Shown: positions 8,850 through 15,476 of the stretch, in pieces
How the letters are laid out: each line of letters opens with the position of its first letter
Numbering within the stretch: position 1 is the first letter of the stretch
DNA from: ATM1 sp003577165
Lineage (GTDB): Bacteria; Armatimonadota; Fimbriimonadia; Fimbriimonadales; ATM1
Length of the DNA stretch: 31,738 nucleotides
NCBI GenBank assembly: GCA_030263715.1
Contig: SZPM01000025.1
Location: 1-31,738, forward strand
Direction: 5' to 3'
Notes under the pieces: generated by a model
The model's database searches: none
What the model was told of the DNA's origin: nothing
What the model saw: the letters and a program-made list of their open reading frames with translations, nothing else
Program-made: the position numbers and the translations under genes

Positions 8850-9286
8850 GGGCCTCGGCGTCGTGGCTGAGGCGCGGTGGGACCGGGCAAGTTTTTGTCG
8901 GCCCAAAATTTCAGCACGCCCACGGCGGCGAGTGTGAGCACGGTCATCCCGATCGCAACTCCCGCAGTCTTCCAGCCTGGGTTCGATGAGGAGGTTACGT
9001 CACGATTCGCTTCCGCTAGCGCCTGTCCCGCATCAACGGGGCGCTCGGGATCCGCATCGCCCAGCGCGGACGCAGCGTCCGCATCGCTGACCAGGGGAGG
9101 CGACTCCGCGCGCTCGATCTTGACCTCGCCAACCTCCTGCATCGGAGACCCAACAGACATCTGGGCCTCCACTTCGGATTCCGAAAGCTTCGGGTCGGTA
9201 GATTTCTCCGGCGCGCGAATGATTGCCGCGCTGGCGCCCGCAGCGAGTGTCAAAACTGCGATGAAGTGCGTAACTCTGTAACTCAT
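8846..9286 (-). CDS. Small membrane-anchored protein at the end of the pseudopilin operon
   Basis: A 146-residue protein with no recognised family. It starts at the ATG at 9286, which has AGGGGAGG seven bases upstream; the frame is open to 9379, but that part lies within the preceding gene. An N-terminal signal-like segment (SYRVTHFIAVLTLAAGASAAII) is followed by about 80 acidic, Ser- and Ala-rich, probably disordered residues. Then come a C-terminal hydrophobic helix (TAGVAIGMTVLTLAAVGVLKF) and a short basic, proline-rich tail. It begins 13 bases after the GspK-like gene, so it is probably cotranscribed with the pseudopilins and may serve the same machine. Function unknown. Confidence 0.7.
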   Translation of the reverse strand: MSYRVTHFIAVLTLAAGASAAIIRAPEKSTDPKLSESEVEAQMSVGSPMQEVGEVKIERAESPPLVSDADAASALGDADPERPVDAGQALAEANRDVTSSSNPGWKTAGVAIGMTVLTLAAVGVLKFWADKNLPGPTAPQPRRRGP

Positions 9287-9299
9287 CTTGATTCCTCCC

Positions 9300-11117
9300 C
9301 TAATACTCATTTGAGCCGTGGAAGAAGCCCCTGTCCTGCCATGTTTGGCGAAGAATCGCTGGAGTTCGAGGAAGAACAAGGTCGATTAGCGGCTTCTTCG
9401 TAATCTTCCGCTCACGAATTCTGTTGTCGTAGTTCATCTCCATCGGAAGGCTATAGATGACCATCGCCTCATCCTTGCTGATGATCGAGCCGTTAAATCG
9501 CACACCCGTCCCGCCGGTGCCAAGCCGCCCCCCACCGAGGTAGTTGGTGTAAAGGATCGCATCGATGTCATCCACGCTCTCCGAGATGCTGTTGATGTAC
9601 GAGTCGCTGTAAACGCTCTGATATCTCTTCCGCCCTGTGGAGTCGACTTCTACCGCGTTGAACGGTGGAATCCAATTGCCCGACTCATCGTAGCGTCCCT
9701 TTGTAAACGGCGGCGTCATGTAGTACAAAGGGTAAGGGAACTTGAACTTGCTGACGTCCCCGATCATCACGCTGCCGCGAGCGGCAAGGGCGAGCATGTC
9801 CTTAGAGCTGTTCGTGTCGTCGATCGCCTGCTGGACCGTTCCTTCAAAGTTAGGCGGATTTTTGTACCGAATGCTTCCCACGACGTGAACATTGCGCCCG
9901 GTGTAGATCGTGCCTTGCCCTTGGACGTACCCTTTGATCACGCAGTCTTGCGTAAACGTGACCGGTCCATGGATAAGGATCGGCTTCGACGAACTGCCAA
10001 TCAAGACCCCGCTGCCAGAAACGACGCCGTTGGTGTCGAGCCGCACGTAGGAGTTCGTCGAGCTGTTCCAGACCTTTACGTACGCGCCTTGGCCGTAATC
10101 CGGGTTAACTTGGCCGTTGTCGAAAGTTTGACGGTCATCAATGTACGACGTACTCAGTGCGGTGTATCGCGTGAGGTCGCTGAGATCCGGCATTACGATT
10201 TCCGAGGTCGGCGTTGAATCCAGCAGGGTGCCGTCATACTTCCGGTATCCCCGAGCGTCCCCGATAATCGCGCCGGAGAGCCGGTTGTTGACGACCCCTC
10301 CCTCGTAGTCGTACAAAAAGTCCCGCCACTTCTCATACTCTTCCGATCCTTTTGCGCCATGCATGGACTCGTTGTATGCCATCCGCTTTCGCGTGTGGTA
10401 CTGGGCGTTGTAAACCGAGTTCGTGTACTGATTTGGAGTGATATTTACGTAGCCCGCCGCGGGTGGGCTTAGTTTGTCGTTCATGCTCGCGAAAACTGAC
10501 CCGTTGATCGTCGGCGTCCCTCCGCTAAAGTCGAAGTTTCCGTTCGCTCGCATATCTCCGTTGACGATGAGATCCAGAGGCCCAAAGCCAGTCATCCAAC
10601 CATAGTTGTTGACGAAGTAGGTGTAGTCGAACACCTGACTTCTCGTCAAAGTGAACTGGCTTGCGACATCCACGATTTTGCGAGCCTCGTCAAAATCAAG
10701 GTGTCCGTCCTCGTCGCGATCGGTCCACGCAACGGCCCGTACGATGACCCGCCGGTTGTAGCTGTCAATCTCTTCGTAACCAATGACACCGACGGAATAG
10801 GCGTCGAAGTCGTTGACTCTGCCTCCTCGGCTTGCGCGAGGCGAGGAAGGGGAAGCTCCGTACAGGTCGGCGTCCAGCGTGTTGAAAAGTTGTTCGACCT
10901 TGAACGTCTTCCACATCGCGAGGAGTGCGTCCTGGATGCCCGCTTCACACGCATTTGCGAGGCGAATATCCAGTTCCTTACTTCTCGCGATTCGGATGGT
11001 CTGTGTGGCGCTGCTAACAAAAGCAGTCGTGCCGATTGCGATCAAGGAGAGGATTCCGAAGATCGAAATCAGTGCTATCCCGCGCTCGCGTTTGGATCTT
11101 CGAGTGTGCGTTCTCAT
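9300..11117 (-). CDS. PilX/GspK-like pseudopilin, large
   Basis: A 605-residue protein with a basic leader and a prepilin-type hydrophobic helix (RGIALISIFGILSL), lacking Glu at position +5 as in GspK and PilX proteins. The next 100 residues (NACEAGIQDALLAMW ... VRAVAWTDRDEDGHLDFDEA) include a calcium-loop-like DRDEDGHLDFDE. The rest is a long beta-rich region with repeated G-N-x/V-G strands (GDMRANGNF, GSGVLIGSS, GRNVHVVGSI) suggesting a beta-solenoid. It is probably a minor, tip-located pilin. It sits 21 bases after the GspJ-like gene in the same operon. The family call rests on the N-terminus and context. Confidence 0.7.
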   Translation of the reverse strand: MRTHTRRSKRERGIALISIFGILSLIAIGTTAFVSSATQTIRIARSKELDIRLANACEAGIQDALLAMWKTFKVEQLFNTLDADLYGASPSSPRASRGGRVNDFDAYSVGVIGYEEIDSYNRRVIVRAVAWTDRDEDGHLDFDEARKIVDVASQFTLTRSQVFDYTYFVNNYGWMTGFGPLDLIVNGDMRANGNFDFSGGTPTINGSVFASMNDKLSPPAAGYVNITPNQYTNSVYNAQYHTRKRMAYNESMHGAKGSEEYEKWRDFLYDYEGGVVNNRLSGAIIGDARGYRKYDGTLLDSTPTSEIVMPDLSDLTRYTALSTSYIDDRQTFDNGQVNPDYGQGAYVKVWNSSTNSYVRLDTNGVVSGSGVLIGSSSKPILIHGPVTFTQDCVIKGYVQGQGTIYTGRNVHVVGSIRYKNPPNFEGTVQQAIDDTNSSKDMLALAARGSVMIGDVSKFKFPYPLYYMTPPFTKGRYDESGNWIPPFNAVEVDSTGRKRYQSVYSDSYINSISESVDDIDAILYTNYLGGGRLGTGGTGVRFNGSIISKDEAMVIYSLPMEMNYDNRIRERKITKKPLIDLVLPRTPAILRQTWQDRGFFHGSNEY

Positions 11118-11138
11118 GGTTCCTCCGCGTGAATCTGT

Positions 11139-11726
11139 TTACAGTTGAATGCTGGGTGTGTTCCGAAGCAAAATTGTCTCGCGCACGCGGCCGTATGCTG
11201 TCTCGCCCTCCGCGCGGATCATCTTCTGAGTGACGAGGTGGACTGTCACTTGCCGGACAATCGCGCCACCATCCGAAGTGAAGGGCCGGTAAAGAGGACC
11301 CTCCGCTCCGCCGTGGCGATCCGTGAAGATGACATCGTCCAAAAGGACGGTTTGGCGCTCTCCGTCGAGCGAAATCAATTGCCCGTTAGCATCCACGTAC
11401 ATGCGCCGGACGACGCCGTCCCATTCTGGCGGCAGCTTGTACCTACCATCCAAGTCTCGCTCGGGCAGCCTATAGGTGATTCCGCGACCATCGATGTCGA
11501 CGGTAACGGACATCGCCTCGCGCAGACGGTCGCGAATGTACTGGAGCGCTTGAGTGGAGGCTAACTCCACTTGAATGCGCGCTTCCCCTATGTACCAGGC
11601 CTGCATTGTTGAGACAAGGGCGATGACTCCGGATAAGAGCACGAGAGCCGTCAACGAAAGCCCGATTAACATCTCAAGCGTCGTTACGCCACGGCATCTC
11701 AGCAAAATGCGTCTTCCAGTTTTCAA
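11139..11726 (-). CDS. GspJ/PilW-like pseudopilin
   Basis: A 195-residue protein with the type III signal motif RGVTTLEMLIGLSLTALVLL. Cleavage after Gly would leave Glu at +5. The following extracellular part (QALQYIRDRLREAMSV and later beta strands) resembles the J/W minor pilins in length and layout. It lies one base after the GspI-like gene and 21 bases before the large K-like gene, so the I-J-K order of type II secretion and type IV pilus minor pilin clusters is kept. A role in priming pilus or competence-pseudopilus assembly is inferred. Confidence 0.75.
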   Translation of the reverse strand: MKTGRRILLRCRGVTTLEMLIGLSLTALVLLSGVIALVSTMQAWYIGEARIQVELASTQALQYIRDRLREAMSVTVDIDGRGITYRLPERDLDGRYKLPPEWDGVVRRMYVDANGQLISLDGERQTVLLDDVIFTDRHGGAEGPLYRPFTSDGGAIVRQVTVHLVTQKMIRAEGETAYGRVRETILLRNTPSIQL

Positions 11727-11727
11727 A

Positions 11728-12186
11728 TCAAAACTCCCCTAAGTAATTGGTGAGCTGCACAGAACGCTCGCCGTTCCGTTCCGTCCACTCGACGCGAACC
11801 GTGATTGAGCGCAAGTCGTTGCGCACCTGCTGAATGCGCAGCCGACCCTTTCCGGATGGCAGAACTTGCCAAGGTGCGCCGAACTCTGTGCTGTCGACGT
11901 TGTCGAAGCGCAGAAAACCGGATCCGTCGGGGACAGTCGAGTCTAAGAGGCCTGCGTTAGCGAGGGCTGTGGCGTTGAGATTGGCGTAGCCGAGGCCCTT
12001 CACTGCCTCCATTTGCTTCTGCGCGATCTCGGTGGCCTTGTTGAGCAAATCCGCGCGAGCGCGGCTGCTGTTCGCGACCGGCAAGGTGGACCCGATGATC
12101 AAGCCGCAGATCGCGATGAGAAACACCGCAAAAAGCGTCTCGGCAAGTGAATACGCGCGAACGTGACGTGTGTATGCGCCTTCCAT
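11728..12186 (-). CDS. GspI/PilV-like pseudopilin
   Basis: A 152-residue protein with a short leader and the motif RAYSLAETLFAVFLIAICGL. The Glu is at +5 if cleavage occurs after Ala, so position -1 is Ala instead of the usual Gly. The hydrophobic helix is followed by LLNKATEIAQKQMEAVKGLGYANL, typical of I/V minor pilins, and a short beta-rich end. The ATG at 12186 has TGAGG seven bases upstream. It is separated from the major-pilin-like gene by a 77-base gap holding a strong hairpin, and abuts the GspJ-like gene. Confidence 0.75.
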   Translation of the reverse strand: MEGAYTRHVRAYSLAETLFAVFLIAICGLIIGSTLPVANSSRARADLLNKATEIAQKQMEAVKGLGYANLNATALANAGLLDSTVPDGSGFLRFDNVDSTEFGAPWQVLPSGKGRLRIQQVRNDLRSITVRVEWTERNGERSVQLTNYLGEF

Positions 12187-12212
12187 GTGTGCACCTCAGA
12201 AGGAAGCAAATA

Positions 12213-12243
12213 GGGGAGCGGCGGTCTAAAGCCGCCGCTCCCC
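12213..12243 (-). terminator. Strong hairpin between major pilin and minor pilin genes
   Basis: A perfect 12-bp inverted repeat (GGGGAGCGGCGG and CCGCCGCTCCCC) with a 7-base loop lies between the major-pilin-like gene and the GspI-like gene. On the minus strand it is followed by CTATTTGCTTCCTT, a poor T-tract. It could be a partial terminator or an RNA-stabilising stem that lets the first pilin be expressed more than the minor pilins. Confidence 0.6.
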
Positions 12244-12263
12244 AAGTTGTCGTCGTTAGCTGA

Positions 12264-12608
12264 TTACAGCTGGTGGCCGGCGATCGTACAAGTCGGGTTG
12301 GTGCCGACGTTGGCGACCGTGTAGGTACCGCCGCTCGGGCATTCCGGCTGGGACTTGATGTAGTCCGGGACGATGTCCGCCCAGGCAACTGCGTCGCCAT
12401 CGGCAGCCTTGTTGTCCATAGCCCACTGCTCTTTCGCTGCGTCGATCTGGCGCAGGTTGCTGATGCAGCTCTTGGTTCGAGAAGTCTCACGTGCCTTGAT
12501 GAAGTTAGGCACGGCGATCGCCAGCAAGATGCCGATGATCAGGACGACGATCATGATTTCCACGAGGGTGAAACCCTTCGTGCGACGATTCTTCAGAAAT
12601 CGAGTCAT
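12264..12608 (-). CDS. Major-type prepilin (type IV pilin/GspG-like)
   Basis: A 114-residue prepilin. The leader MTRFLKNRRTKG is followed by FTLVEIMIVVLIIGILLAIAVPNF, with Glu at +5 and the conserved Pro at 22, then FIKARETSRTKSCISNLRQIDAAKEQW. The mature protein ends with Cys residues suitable for disulfides (ECPSGG ... TCTIAG). It is the first gene of the pseudopilin run. The Met at 12608 is chosen because the leader is the normal length; GGAGGA lies 12 bases upstream, rather far. Small pilins of this type are common in Armatimonadota and could build a competence or secretion pseudopilus; which one cannot be told here. Confidence 0.88.
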   Translation of the reverse strand: MTRFLKNRRTKGFTLVEIMIVVLIIGILLAIAVPNFIKARETSRTKSCISNLRQIDAAKEQWAMDNKAADGDAVAWADIVPDYIKSQPECPSGGTYTVANVGTNPTCTIAGHQL

Positions 12609-12714
12609 GCTCTGTGTGGATCCTCCGCTGTTCTGATTGTTGGCACGGGTGTAACCCCCGCTCAGGGCAAACGTTCCATTTCGTGAGGTTTCTGCCACCC
12701 GGTAATCCTGCGGG

Positions 12715-12739
12715 TTATCCCAATCTCGGCTGTGGAAAA
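12715..12739. other. Two DnaA-box-like words upstream of the DnaA-like gene
   Basis: TTATCCCAA at 12715-12723 matches 7 of 9 bases of TTATCCACA. TGTGGAAAA at 12731-12739 is the inverse of TTTTCCACA, which matches 8 of 9. They face each other 7 bases apart in the gap before the DnaA-like gene. This could be autoregulation or part of an origin; chance is also possible. Confidence 0.3.
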
Positions 12740-12901
12740 GACCGCCGTCTCGCGCCCGCCGATCCCCCCGAATTGGCGTCGAGGAGCACACTTTCAGTCG
12801 TTCAGGCCCTCCCGTCCAGCGTCATTTGGTCGAGAAGCGCGCACAAATTGGAGACAAGAAAAGCCAAACAACCCAAAAAAGGTCGATACAGCGCATTAAG
12901 C

Positions 12902-12917
12902 CAGTACTTAGTTACTG
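12902..12917. other. Inverted repeat, possible operator
   Basis: CAGTA and TACTG are separated by CTTAGT, forming a 16-base imperfect palindrome in the middle of the divergent gap. It is a possible regulator site for either operon; no regulator is identified. Confidence 0.3.
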
Positions 12918-13112
12918 TATGTGGAAGACTCCTCGCGATGGTCTCGTAAATCCAGGAAAACAGCGAAAACAGAAGAAAAACGCAGATTTCGGCGGTGTTT
13001 CGCCCATCATCTTGAGTTCGCAGACCTCGTTGCTGTGAGGGGCCCTTTGGCATACTCGCTCACGTTGCGTCGCCTTGTGCGGCGTGGCGGGTAGGGAGGG
13101 CTGTAACAGATC

Positions 13113-14081
13113 GTGGAGCTGGTTTGGAGTGGAGCAGCGCCGGCATCGGTCACCGATCGCGACTTGGTCTCGCCTGCGAGGGGCCGATTCGCCGTTCTGC
13201 CGTCCAACGTGGAGGCGACCCAACTTGCGGAGCGGGTCCTGGGGGGCGAGTGTCGGTTTGCCCTGATCGTCGGACCCGGAGGGACCGGGAAGACGCACCT
13301 GTTGGAGGCGGTCGCCGCGCGGGCGAGGGTAGCAGTGGTGAGGGCGGGCGACCTCTCGCACGCCAAGCAGTCTGCATCCGACGGCCTCCTGGTCCTCGAC
13401 GACGTCGAGGCGATCTCAGGCCAATCCAAGCTCGCGATCCAAGCGAGGATCTTGCTGGAGCGCCGAGTTCGCGCCAAGAGGCCGGTCATCGCCGCCGCAG
13501 CGACGGGCGGCATCCCTGCCACGAAGTTGGTTCCCTTCTCCCGTGTGTGGAGATTGGCGAGCATCGAGCCGCCATCGGGTGATGAGCGGGTGGTTCTCCT
13601 AAATGAAATGTGCGCGAACTTGGGCATCGCCCTGCCCCCTGGGGCGGCGCGGCTGACCTCGCGCACGGTTACCGGCGACGGCCGGACATTGCGCGGTGCC
13701 CTGACGAGGCTTCGGGTCGCAGCAAGAGAGGAACTCGCGTCCGCGAGCCTCGTCAACATCGCCGGGTGGCTTTTCCCCTACGCGCAGGCGTCGGGCAGCT
13801 ACGATCTGCGCGACATCGTATTCGACGCTGTCTGTCGGGCCGGTGGATCCGGTCCACGACGGCTCACCTGCAGCGAGTTGCAGTCGCTCGCCGCCTACCT
13901 CCTCCGCGTCCACGCAGAACTTCCGGAGGGCGCGATCGCCGAGTACTTCGGCGCATGCGGTGGTGAGGTCTTCCGGTGCGTCGAGAGGGTCAGAAAGCGG
14001 CTCGCCGTAGGAGAGAGGGCGATGACGGCAGCAGCCCGACGGGCGATGGCCTTCATCCAAGAGAGACTTTGTGACCGGTAG
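13113..14081 (+). CDS. Divergent DnaA-like AAA+ ATPase with degenerate DNA-binding domain
   Basis: A 322-residue protein laid out like DnaA domains III and IV. Walker A is GPGGTGKT (residues 54-61), Walker B LLVLDD (92-97). A box-VII-like FSRVWRL contains a candidate arginine finger, and the sensor-II-like GDGRTLRGALTRL corresponds to GNVRELEGALNRL. From residue 231 a helical part (DIVFDAVCRAG ... ELQSLAAYLLRVHAELPEGAIAEYFG) follows the spacing of DnaA domain IV. The DnaA-box recognition signature GGRDHTTV is replaced by GACGGEVF (280-287). The N-terminal DnaB-binding domain I is missing. The start is GTG at 13113, with AGGGAGGG 12 bases upstream. It overlaps the next gene by 11 bases. It may be a DnaA paralogue, an Hda-like regulator or a changed initiator. 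The AAA+ call is sure; the DnaA link is well supported by order of motifs. Confidence 0.75.
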   Translation: MELVWSGAAPASVTDRDLVSPARGRFAVLPSNVEATQLAERVLGGECRFALIVGPGGTGKTHLLEAVAARARVAVVRAGDLSHAKQSASDGLLVLDDVEAISGQSKLAIQARILLERRVRAKRPVIAAAATGGIPATKLVPFSRVWRLASIEPPSGDERVVLLNEMCANLGIALPPGAARLTSRTVTGDGRTLRGALTRLRVAAREELASASLVNIAGWLFPYAQASGSYDLRDIVFDAVCRAGGSGPRRLTCSELQSLAAYLLRVHAELPEGAIAEYFGACGGEVFRCVERVRKRLAVGERAMTAAARRAMAFIQERLCDR

Positions 14082-15432
14082 GTCGACCTGGCTCTTCGAC
14101 TCCTGCGAGGGACAACAGGAAAACCCGGCAGATTTGTCATCGTCAAATCCGTCGTCTGCGGACAAAACTCATGCGGGCGAATCTGCGGCATCCATGAAGA
14201 GGGTCAGAGACCTCCCACTCTGGCCGGTGTGGCTGAACCCAGAACATCGAGTCGAAACAGCGCTCGTACTGATGAGGGGACACAAGATTCCCGCTCTCGG
14301 AGTCGTCGACGGCGGTACCTACGTCGGCGTGCTGTTCCTGGAGGACTTGGTCGGCCAGCCGCCGGAAGAGGGAATACAGAGTTCCGTTCGGAGAGACGTT
14401 CCTTGCGTTCCCTCCGAGGCTCCGCTGCGCCGCGCTGCAGAGATGATGGTGGCGGCCGATTGCCTCGCCCTCCCCGTCGTGGCCGACGGCAAGTTCCTGG
14501 GCATCGTCTCGGCCCGCGACCTCCTACAGGAGATGGGTCGAAATTACGATCCGATGACCTCTCTTCCCTGGAGTGACAGCCTGCGCGAATGGGGCGCGGC
14601 GCGCCTGTCGGAGGGCCGAGAAATCACGGTCCTTTTCTTCGACATCGACTCGTTCGGCAACTTCAACAAGAGATACGGGCACCTCATCGGTGATCAGGTG
14701 CTGCGCCTTGTCGCGGACGTCTTCCGCGAAGCCGTGGACGCAGAGAGAGATCACCTCTGCCGCTACGGCGGTGACGAATTCGCGATCGGAACCCTCAGGC
14801 CCTATGAGGAAGCCCTTCCCTTCGCCGCGCGCGTCGCGCGCCTGGCGTCGGAGGTCCGACTCGAAGGAATCCCGGCCCCCGTCACCGTGTCTTACGGTCT
14901 CTCAGGCGGTCGCAGACGCGGCGAGCGAACCGGCACGCACGGCCCCGCCACCCTCGACGATCTCATCAACATGGCGAGCAAAGAGTGCATGGCGGCCAAG
15001 GGCATCGAAGCCACCCTCCCACTCTTCGACTCGAAAGACGAAGACGAGATGGACAACGGCACGACGACTGCACAGCCCGCCCAGGGACCCGAAGTCCTCG
15101 CCGTGACGCTGAAAGAAGAAAAAGAGGGCTACGCGGCCGTGGTCGTGATCCGGTCCGACAGCCAAGTCGTTACCGGCGTCGCCGTGGGCGCCTCGGATCG
15201 CCACCAGGCAGGCGCTCTCGCAGCCCTCGACGCGGTCCAGCGGCTTCGCCGCGGCTCCGCCCTTCACATTGAGAAGGTGATGTCTACGGCGGGTCCGGAC
15301 GGGGCGGAGATACTCTCCATCGCAGGATCGAAAGACGGCGCTCCCATCATCGTGACGAAGGTGTGCACGGGAGATCCGGCTCGGTTCTCGGCCGAAGCGG
15401 TCCTCGAGGCCTTTGGCGAAAATCTCTCTTAG
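14071..15432 (+). CDS. CBS-pair/GGDEF protein with extra C-terminal domain
   Basis: A 453-residue soluble protein. After a Ser-rich, probably disordered N-terminus (a later Met at 14194 is an alternative start), residues about 45-155 form two CBS repeats (KIPALGVVDGGTYVGVLFLEDLV; CLALPVVADGKFLGIVSARDLL, shown only to place them), an adenine-nucleotide-sensing module. Residues about 180-310 are a GGDEF domain with FFDIDSFGNFNKRYGH and an intact YGGDEF (GGDEF at 233-237), so diguanylate cyclase activity is plausible. The product-inhibition RxxD site reads AERD, so its Arg is lost. Residues about 340-453 are a duplicated beta-alpha unit of unclear family. The gene overlaps the DnaA-like gene by 11 bases and is followed after 44 bases by the proteasomal ATPase. 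Confidence 0.85.
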   Translation: MTGRSTWLFDSCEGQQENPADLSSSNPSSADKTHAGESAASMKRVRDLPLWPVWLNPEHRVETALVLMRGHKIPALGVVDGGTYVGVLFLEDLVGQPPEEGIQSSVRRDVPCVPSEAPLRRAAEMMVAADCLALPVVADGKFLGIVSARDLLQEMGRNYDPMTSLPWSDSLREWGAARLSEGREITVLFFDIDSFGNFNKRYGHLIGDQVLRLVADVFREAVDAERDHLCRYGGDEFAIGTLRPYEEALPFAARVARLASEVRLEGIPAPVTVSYGLSGGRRRGERTGTHGPATLDDLINMASKECMAAKGIEATLPLFDSKDEDEMDNGTTTAQPAQGPEVLAVTLKEEKEGYAAVVVIRSDSQVVTGVAVGASDRHQAGALAALDAVQRLRRGSALHIEKVMSTAGPDGAEILSIAGSKDGAPIIVTKVCTGDPARFSAEAVLEAFGENLS

Positions 15433-15476
15433 GCTGCGCTTCATAGGCCCCGCAGGGTCGTAGAATAGGACGGCCC

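Larger units (their letters stand above)
12609..13112. other. 504-base non-coding gap between divergent operons
   Basis: The gap separates the minus-strand pilin operon from the plus-strand DnaA-like gene and probably holds both promoters, though no clear -35/-10 pair was found. It contains the DnaA-box-like words TTATCCCAA and TGTGGAAAA (12715-12739), the inverted repeat CAGTA-N6-TACTG (12902-12917), and an A-rich plus strand from about 12845 to 12995, unlike the GC-rich surroundings. A reading frame of 83 codons at 12802-13053 on the minus strand looks hydrophobic only because the other strand is A-rich. Confidence 0.5.

Noticed and set aside
12609..12760. Possible riboswitch (c-di-GMP or other) in the pilin leader; CAGGGCAAAC on the plus strand recalls the start of the GEMM motif.
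   Set aside because: The essential GACGCAAAG block and the tetraloop-receptor parts are missing on both strands, and the matching piece is on the strand opposite to the pilin genes.
12802..13053. A minus-strand frame of 83 codons with two hydrophobic stretches.
   Set aside because: The hydrophobic residues come from the A-rich plus strand (TTT and CTT codons), there is no ribosome-binding site, and no family is recognised.
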